From: SVKR01 sp963649145
GTDB taxonomy: Bacteria; Bacillota; Clostridia; Oscillospirales; Oscillospiraceae
DNA: 35,755 nt
Direction of reading: 5' to 3'
Assembly: GCA_963649145.1 (NCBI GenBank)
Contig: CAVJGI010000011.1
Location: 1-35,755 of the forward strand
The notes below the pieces were generated by a model. The model was not told where the DNA came from. It saw only the letters and a list, made by a program, of their open reading frames with translations, and did not search any database. Shown here piece after piece: positions 31,149 through 35,755 of this stretch (the stretch's first letter is position 1; the number at the start of each line of letters is the position of its first letter). Position numbers and translations under genes: made by a program.

Positions 31149-31857
31149 GGCGCTCATCTGTGCCCTGCTGCGCCATATCATCCGCTTCGACGACTTGAAC
31201 CTCGCGCTCGCGGGCGAGGTCCATGACGGCACGGCGCTGCTGCGCGCCATCGAGACGGAGAAGCCCGACATTGTGGTGACGGACATCTCCATGCCCGGCA
31301 TGGACGCGCTGGAGGTCATCCGGCGCACGCGCGAGCTTGGGCTCGCCACCGCCTTCATACTCGTCAGCGGTCACCGCGAATTTGAATACGCTTACGGCGC
31401 GCTGAAATACGGCGTGGAGGACTATCTGCTCAAGCCCATCGACGAGGAGGAATTAGACCGCACGCTGCAAAAGGCGCTCCGCCGTCTGCGCGGCGGGGAG
31501 GAGCCCGCGGCGAAGGCGGAGGAGGAGCCGCCGCAGCTGTCGAAAACCGTGCGCCTCGCCTGCGCCTATGTGCGCGAGGGCTACGCCGGAACGGTCACGC
31601 TGGAGTCCGCCGCGGCGGTGGTGCATCTGAACGCGGCTTATTTTTCCAAGCTCTTCAAGCGCGAAACGGGGAAAAACTTCTCCGAATACGTCGCGGAGGT
31701 GCGCATGGAAAAGGCAAAGGAGCTGCTGAGCCGCGGGCGGATGAACATCAGCGAGGTCGCCTTCGCCGTCGGCTTTTCGGACGTGCAGTATTTCTCCAAG
31801 ACCTTCAAGCGCTGCACCGGTATGCGCCCCTCGGAATACCGCGAGCGCTTCGGCTGA
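31111..31857 (+). CDS. Short YesN/AraC-type response regulator
   Basis: A 248-residue regulator. The receiver domain (4-120) has D11-D12, phosphoacceptor D58 in VTDISMPGMDA, S in LVSGHREFEYAYGAL and K in DYLLKPIDEEEL. A short Glu/Ala linker leads to a well-conserved AraC HTH pair: AAAVVHLNAAYFSKLFKRET, ISEVAFAVGFSDVQYFSKTF and MRPSEYRERF. It lacks the large middle domain of the first regulator in this operon. ATG 31111 lies inside the permease gene (38-base overlap) with AAAGGAGA upstream. Two regulators with one kinase suggests a branched output. Confidence 0.93.
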   Translation: MEERKKLLIADDEALICALLRHIIRFDDLNLALAGEVHDGTALLRAIETEKPDIVVTDISMPGMDALEVIRRTRELGLATAFILVSGHREFEYAYGALKYGVEDYLLKPIDEEELDRTLQKALRRLRGGEEPAAKAEEEPPQLSKTVRLACAYVREGYAGTVTLESAAAVVHLNAAYFSKLFKRETGKNFSEYVAEVRMEKAKELLSRGRMNISEVAFAVGFSDVQYFSKTFKRCTGMRPSEYRERFG

Positions 31858-31870
31858 AGGCGAAAGCCAC

Positions 31871-31900
31871 TTGCAAAGCGCCCCGCGCTTCTGTTATAAT
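31871..31900 (+). promoter_or_regulatory. Promoter of the TetR gene
   Basis: TTGCAA (31871-31876), 18 bp, TATAAT (31895-31900). Confidence 0.75.
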
Positions 31901-31932
31901 GGAAAAAAAGCGCAAAAAGGAGGGGCGGAGCC

Positions 31933-32496
31933 TTGTCAAAGCTGACGAAGCAGGCGATCTATGCCTCGTTTCTGAAATTTCTGGAGCAGAAGCCGCTGGA
32001 CCAGATCACGGTAAAGGACATCGTGGACGACTGCGGCATCAACCGGAAGACTTTTTATTACTATTTTCAGGATATCTACGCCCTGACCGAGGAGATCTTC
32101 CGCTCCGAGTTCGACCGCATCCGCCGCGAGCACCCGCCCGTGGGACAGGACTGGCAGGAAGTTTTCCGCGAGCTCTCGGATTATCTCTACAAAAACCGCC
32201 GCATCGCCCTGCATGTGTTCCGCTCCGTCGGCTATGAGGAGATGAGCGGCGCGTTTTTCAAGACCTGCATGGAATATATGCCGGACTATCTCCGCCGCAT
32301 TTCCGCGGGGATGACGGTCCGTGAGGAGGATCTGGACCTGCTCGCGCGCTATACCTCGCTCGGTCTCAGCGGCCTGCTCGCCCACTGGATAGCAGAAGGG
32401 ATGCAGGCGGTCCCCCTTGAGCGCATGGACCGCCTCGCCGCGCTGATGGACGGAACGGTCGAGCTCGCACTCCGCAACGCAGAGAAGCTGAACTGA
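31933..32496 (+). CDS. TetR/AcrR-family transcriptional regulator
   Basis: A 187-residue repressor-type protein translated from TTG at 31933 with AAAAAGGAGG upstream. The N-terminal HTH reads ITVKDIVDDCGINRKTFYYY followed by FQDIYALTEEIF, the TetR signature. The C-terminal ligand domain is helical and resembles the TetR-like group that includes DhaS. Its effector is unknown. It has its own promoter and is closed by a terminator at 32502; no operator-like palindrome is clear, so its target could be the adjacent operon or elsewhere. Confidence 0.9.
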   Translation: MSKLTKQAIYASFLKFLEQKPLDQITVKDIVDDCGINRKTFYYYFQDIYALTEEIFRSEFDRIRREHPPVGQDWQEVFRELSDYLYKNRRIALHVFRSVGYEEMSGAFFKTCMEYMPDYLRRISAGMTVREEDLDLLARYTSLGLSGLLAHWIAEGMQAVPLERMDRLAALMDGTVELALRNAEKLN

Positions 32497-32501
32497 AAAA
32501 C

Positions 32502-32548
32502 ACCGCGGTCAATTTGTAACACGCTGTGAAAATTGACCGTGGTTTTTT
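32502..32548 (+). terminator. Terminator after the TetR gene
   Basis: ACCGCGGTCAATTT (32502-32515) pairs with AAATTGACCGTGGT (32530-32543) with one G-T/mismatch position, followed by T to 32548. Confidence 0.9.
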
Positions 32549-32605
32549 CATGGCGCGGCGTGTTAAACTAAGGTGAAAACGAGAGAAAAGAGGGACGAGA
32601 GGCTT

Positions 32606-33313
32606 ATGTTTTTCTTCGCAAACCCGATCCTGATCGCGGCGGCGGTCATCCCTGCGATCGTGCTGCTGGCGTATGTCTACCGCGCCGACCGGCTGGAGCC
32701 GGAGCCGCCGGGACTGCTCTGGAGCCTCGTGTGGCAGGGCATCATCGCAACGGCGCTCGCCGTGTTCACGGAGCGGCTCGGTATGACACTGCTGGACCGC
32801 TGGTGTCCGGCGGACAGCGCGCTTTATAACGTGCTGCTCTATTTCGTCGTGGTCGCCGTGAGCGAGGAGGGCTTCAAATACCTGCTCCTGCGGCGGCGGA
32901 CGTGGAGCTCCCCGGCGTTCAACTGCCAGTTCGACGGCGTGGTCTACGCCGTGTTCGTCTCGCTGGGCTTTGCGCTCTGGGAGAACATCGACTATGTGGT
33001 GATGTATGGCTTCGGCACGGCGCTGCTGCGCGCGGCAACGGCGGTGCCGGGGCACGCCTGCTTCGGCGTGTTCATGGGCGCGTTTTACGGGCTCGCCCGC
33101 CGCTATGAAAACTATGGCGAGCCGGGGCGCAGCCGCCTTTTCCGCCGGCTTGCCGTGATCGTCCCCGCCCTGCTGCATGGCAGCTATGACTTCATCGCCT
33201 CCACGGAGAGCGGCGACGGGACATGGATCTTTGTCGGCTTCGTCATCATGCTCTTCGCCGCGGCGTTCCTGCTCATCCGCCGCCTGAGCCGCCGCGACCG
33301 CTATATCGACTGA
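32606..33313 (+). CDS. PrsW-family intramembrane metalloprotease
   Basis: A 235-residue membrane protein with seven or so hydrophobic segments. Family motifs are present: VAVSEEGFKYLLL (the E-E-x-x-K helix), FDGVVYAVFVSLGFALWEN, the histidine of VPGHACFGVFMGAFYG, and HGSYDF. PrsW proteases cut membrane-bound anti-sigma factors in some Bacilli; most family members have unknown targets. ATG 32606 puts the first membrane span at the N terminus; its ribosome site is only moderate (GAGAGG). It lies 16 bases before the CmpB-like gene and likely shares its transcript. Confidence 0.88.
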   Translation: MFFFANPILIAAAVIPAIVLLAYVYRADRLEPEPPGLLWSLVWQGIIATALAVFTERLGMTLLDRWCPADSALYNVLLYFVVVAVSEEGFKYLLLRRRTWSSPAFNCQFDGVVYAVFVSLGFALWENIDYVVMYGFGTALLRAATAVPGHACFGVFMGAFYGLARRYENYGEPGRSRLFRRLAVIVPALLHGSYDFIASTESGDGTWIFVGFVIMLFAAAFLLIRRLSRRDRYID

Positions 33314-33329
33314 ACGGGAGAGGACCGGA

Positions 33330-34064
33330 ATGAACGTTTTTCTGAAGCTCGCGTATCTCTTTTTCATCGGCTCCACGCTCGGCTGGGTCGCGGAGGTCAT
33401 CTTCCGCCGCTTTTTCTCCAGCGCGAACCCGGAGCGCAAGTGGATCAATCCCGGCTTCTGCGTCGGACCCTACGTCCCGCTTTACGGCTGGGGGCTCTGC
33501 ATCCTCTACCTGCTCGCCGCGGCGGACGGAGCGGCGGTCTTTTCCGGCACGGGCGGCAAGATATTGCTCATCGTCTGCATGGGGCTCTGCATGACGGCGA
33601 TCGAGTATATCGCCGGCGTCACGAGCTGGAAGGTGACCCACGTCCGGCTCTGGGACTACAGCCGCGAGTGGGGCAACATTCAGGGGCTCATCTGCCCGAA
33701 GTTCTCCCTCGTCTGGACGGCGGCGGGCGCGGCTTACTATTTCGGCGTCCACCCCTACATACTGGACGCGCTGCGCTGGCTGTCGGAAAACCTCGCGTTT
33801 TCCTTCGTCATCGGCTTTTTCTTCGGCGTGTTCTGCATCGACGCCGTTTATTCCGCCAAGCTGCTCGTAAAGCTCCGCGCCTTTGCCGAGGAGCACCAGA
33901 TCGACATCAAGCTCGAAGCCCTGCGCGAGCAGATCCGCCGCAGCCGCGCCGCCCACAACGAAAAGCCCCGCTTCCTCTTCTCCTTCCGCACCGCCCGCCC
34001 CCTCGCCGACCACCTCCGCGAAAGCCGCGAGGCTTGGATCGAGAGACGGAAAGAGAAAAAATAA
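33330..34064 (+). CDS. CmpB-family putative ABC transporter permease (DUF1113-like)
   Basis: A 244-residue protein with about five membrane segments. FFIGSTLGWVAEVIFRRF, WINPGFCVGPYVPLYGWG, MTAIEYIAGVTSWKVTHV, LWDYSREWGNIQGLICPKFS are the four conserved blocks of the family named putative ABC-transporter type IV (CmpB). Despite the name no transport has been shown, to my knowledge. The C-terminal ~70 residues are charged and cytoplasmic. It ends 7 bases before a terminator. Confidence 0.88.
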   Translation: MNVFLKLAYLFFIGSTLGWVAEVIFRRFFSSANPERKWINPGFCVGPYVPLYGWGLCILYLLAAADGAAVFSGTGGKILLIVCMGLCMTAIEYIAGVTSWKVTHVRLWDYSREWGNIQGLICPKFSLVWTAAGAAYYFGVHPYILDALRWLSENLAFSFVIGFFFGVFCIDAVYSAKLLVKLRAFAEEHQIDIKLEALREQIRRSRAAHNEKPRFLFSFRTARPLADHLRESREAWIERRKEKK

Positions 34065-34070
34065 GCGCAA

Positions 34071-34099
34071 AAGAGACCACCATCCGGCGGTCTCTTTTT
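34071..34099 (+). terminator. Terminator of the prsW-cmpB unit
   Basis: AAGAGACC (34071-34078) pairs with GGTCTCTT (34089-34096), followed by T to 34099. Confidence 0.88.
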
Positions 34100-34107
34100 A
34101 TCCTCCC

Positions 34108-34136
34108 TTGCAATCCCGTCCCCGGTCTGCTACAAT
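34108..34136 (+). promoter_or_regulatory. Promoter of the ceramidase-like gene
   Basis: TTGCAA (34108-34113), 17 bp, TACAAT (34131-34136). Confidence 0.78.
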
Positions 34137-34177
34137 ACCAGTACCATCGGTTAACAAGAGCACAAGGAGGGATCACC

Positions 34178-35458
34178 ATGCCCGATTGGACCCCTGATCC
34201 GTGCGGGGCGCTTCGCTGCGGGGCGGCGCGGGAGTGCGTTACGCCGCCGGAGGCGCTTCTGCCGCGGCTTTACGGACTGATGAACCAGCGCTTCGGCGGC
34301 GTGCGGGACGCGCTTTTCGTCCGCGCGCTCGCGGTCGAGAGCGGCGGCGAGCGGTTGCTCTGGCTCTCGTTCGACTTTGACAAGGCGCCCTGCCCCGCCG
34401 CTTGGCTCCCGGAGCTCTGCGCGCGCTTTGACCTGCCGGAGCGCGCGGTGTTTTACACCGCGATCCACTGCCACTCCGCGCCGCTCACGGACGAGCGGCC
34501 CTACGACGGTCCGAACGCCAAGGCGAAAAAGAGCCCGGACCAGCGCGCGGCGGCGGACGAATATGAGCGCATCATCCACGATGCCCTGTTCGCCGCGGCG
34601 GACCGCGCCGTCGCCGCGCTGCGACCGGCGCGCTGCGGCTATGCCGCCGGGGACTGTCTGCTCGGCGTGAACCGCAACTTTGACTACGCGGACGGCTGCG
34701 CCATCGGCTTCAACCCCGCCGGGGACGCCGACCGCCGGCAGCACATGTTCGGCTTTGCCGACGCGGAGACGGGCGCGCCGATCGCCTATCTCGTGAACTT
34801 CGCCGTCCACAACACGGTGCTGCACGCGAACACGCTCGCCGACGGCGCCCTCGCCGTTTCGCCGGACCTCGGCGGCTGCTTCGCCCAGCTTCTGGAATCG
34901 CGCAGTCCCGGCGCGGTGGCGCTCTGGACCAGCGGCGCGGCGGGCGACGTGAACCCCGTGATGATGACGGAGCTAAGCTGGCCCGACCCCGCGGACGGGC
35001 GGCTTTGCAGCGGCATTCTGGCGCGTGAGGCGCAGGAGCAGGTCATGCAGATCATGCTCGGACGCTACGCCGCGGCGACGCTGCCGCTCGCGGACGCGCT
35101 GCGCTTCGACACTGAGCGCCCCGCGCTGCGCAGCGCGCTCGGCTGGGTCCGCGTGCCGGGGCGCGGGGAGGAATACGCCCTGCGCGTCCACGCGCTGCGG
35201 CTCGGCGATGCGGTGCTCTTCGGCTTCAGCGGCGAGCTCTACACCTCCTTCGCCCGCCAAATTCGACGTCTCTCCCCCTACCCCGTCACCGTCTGCGTCA
35301 ACCACGACGCGACCTTCCTCAGCAACGCCGACTACATCTTAGACGACGACGCCTGCGCCCGCGGCGCGCTCGGCTACGACCACTCCTTCCTCCTCCCCGG
35401 CGAGCTCGCCCCCGCGTTCGATAAGATCGTTCCGGAGCTTTTGGGAGAATTGGAGTAA
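34178..35458 (+). CDS. Neutral ceramidase-like hydrolase (N-terminal domain family)
   Basis: A 426-residue protein related to the N-terminal catalytic domain of neutral/alkaline ceramidases. The metal site motif is AIHCHSAP (H97-x-H99, as in T-H-T-H-S-G of ceramidase), followed by NFAVHNTVLH and the nucleophile-loop-like SGAAGDVNPVMM (compare N-x-G-D-V-S-P). There is no signal peptide or transmembrane segment, so it should be cytoplasmic, unlike secreted bacterial ceramidases, and the C-terminal immunoglobulin-like domain is missing. AAGGAGGG precedes ATG 34178. A much longer frame through the previous gene is not real. Substrate may be an N-acyl compound other than ceramide. Confidence 0.75.
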   Translation: MPDWTPDPCGALRCGAARECVTPPEALLPRLYGLMNQRFGGVRDALFVRALAVESGGERLLWLSFDFDKAPCPAAWLPELCARFDLPERAVFYTAIHCHSAPLTDERPYDGPNAKAKKSPDQRAAADEYERIIHDALFAAADRAVAALRPARCGYAAGDCLLGVNRNFDYADGCAIGFNPAGDADRRQHMFGFADAETGAPIAYLVNFAVHNTVLHANTLADGALAVSPDLGGCFAQLLESRSPGAVALWTSGAAGDVNPVMMTELSWPDPADGRLCSGILAREAQEQVMQIMLGRYAAATLPLADALRFDTERPALRSALGWVRVPGRGEEYALRVHALRLGDAVLFGFSGELYTSFARQIRRLSPYPVTVCVNHDATFLSNADYILDDDACARGALGYDHSFLLPGELAPAFDKIVPELLGELE

Positions 35459-35487
35459 AAGAATATCAACGCGGCGCAGCCGCACAA

Positions 35488-35652
35488 TTTAAAGGCCTCC
35501 CTGTGTAAGGCACCCCCAGTGCGCACACTGGGGGCGTGCACAGCAGAGGCTGTCAGCCGAAGGCTGACTGGAGGGTTGTAAGCTGCCGGAACATCCGGAC
35601 TTGGCGTTTGCGTGAGCGTACAACCCCTCAGTCAGCGCTTCGCGCTGACAGC
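35488..35652 (+). repeat. Palindromic dispersed repeat, copy C (twice interrupted)
   Basis: TTTAAAGGCCTCCCTGTG starts as in copy B, but the first hairpin is split by about 35 bases containing the stem CCCCCAGTG/CACTGGGGG. It resumes at AGAGGCTGTCAGCC-gaa-GGCTGACTGG, passes the centre GGGTTGT...ACAACCC and the right hairpin CAGTCAGCGC-ttc-GCGCTGACAGC, then stops at 35652 where the IS30-type end begins; the last GCTCCCC hairpin is missing. Confidence 0.85.
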
Positions 35653-35755
35653 GGCAGAAAGTCAACCAAGTGCAACCCCCGCAAGTTCGGCTGGGGAGAG
35701 CCAGTCGAAGATTTTTCTCGGCCTCTGGTTGATGAGGTCCACGACCTCCTGAAGG
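35653..35755 (-). mobile_element. End of an IS30-type insertion sequence (runs off the window)
   Basis: The sequence departs from the repeat at about 35653 and carries a transposase 3' end on the minus strand. CCAAGTGCAAC at 35666-35676 resembles inverted-repeat ends of Firmicute IS30 elements and overlaps the end of the gene. The exact terminus is inferred from the point where the repeat breaks off. Confidence 0.65.
35662..35755 (-). CDS. IS30-family transposase, C-terminal 30 residues
   Basis: Read on the minus strand, the frame entering from the window edge is LQEVVDLINQRPRKIFDW and then LSPAELAGVALG before the stop at 35662-35664. I-N-x-R-P-R-K followed by W/Y-x-S/T-P-x-E is the usual C terminus of IS30-family DDE transposases, downstream of the catalytic domain. 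Only this end is visible, so intactness cannot be judged. Confidence 0.75.
   Translation of the reverse strand, partial: LQEVVDLINQRPRKIFDWLSPAELAGVALG

Noticed and set aside
33440..34177. N-terminal extension of the ceramidase-like frame.
   Set aside because: It is an out-of-frame reading of the CmpB-like gene and crosses a terminator and a promoter. The ATG at 34178 has a strong ribosome site.

Overview
The window looks like chromosome of a high-GC, low-oxygen gut-type Firmicute in or near Oscillospiraceae (Clostridia). The evidence is the clostridial four-cysteine L28, HprK, RapZ and WhiA, YesN/LytS-type signalling, Gram-positive promoters with 17-bp spacing and strong GGAGG ribosome sites, and fragments of clostridial integrative elements. 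The species cannot be named from this.

Layout. 1-260: half of a palindromic dispersed repeat and small hairpins. 260-2300: a THEP1-like NTPase and a Card1/Can2-like CARF nuclease, transcribed divergently from overlapping promoters with no CRISPR nearby, then a collapsed phosphatase pseudogene. 2394-7593: an RNA-modification and housekeeping run (pseudouridine synthase fused to RlmD, MATE exporter, NUDIX hydrolase, a second RluA-family enzyme, TrmO). 7648-15441: rpmB on the minus strand, then hprK-murB-rapZ-whiA and dnaE, with a tandem hairpin array before dnaE. 15482-16277: a full palindromic repeat, a 25-codon gene with its own promoter and two terminators, and tRNA-Ser(GGA). 16148-17827: an AT-richer remnant of an integrative element (DUF6061 protein, XRE regulator) next to a GNAT gene that has lost its N-terminal half. 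18112-19546: a Phd/ParE toxin-antitoxin pair and a methyltransferase.

19702-25368 is a complete peptide-type ABC importer (lipoprotein, two permeases, two ATPases). A hairpin and a new promoter with a cre-like site then begin a second operon, 25480-31857. It holds an orphan OppD-like ATPase with altered Q-loop and signature, a YesN-type regulator, a soluble LytS-type kinase without membrane segments, an ABC ATPase-like protein whose Walker motifs are all lost, an RbsC-type permease and a second YesN-type regulator. I read this as a transporter-derived sensing module, probably serving the neighbouring importer; it is the best candidate here for an undescribed system. 31933-35458 holds a TetR regulator, a PrsW-like protease, a CmpB-family membrane protein and a ceramidase-like hydrolase. 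The window ends in a third repeat copy interrupted by the end of an IS30-type element.

All calls come from reading the sequence; no database or structure search was run.
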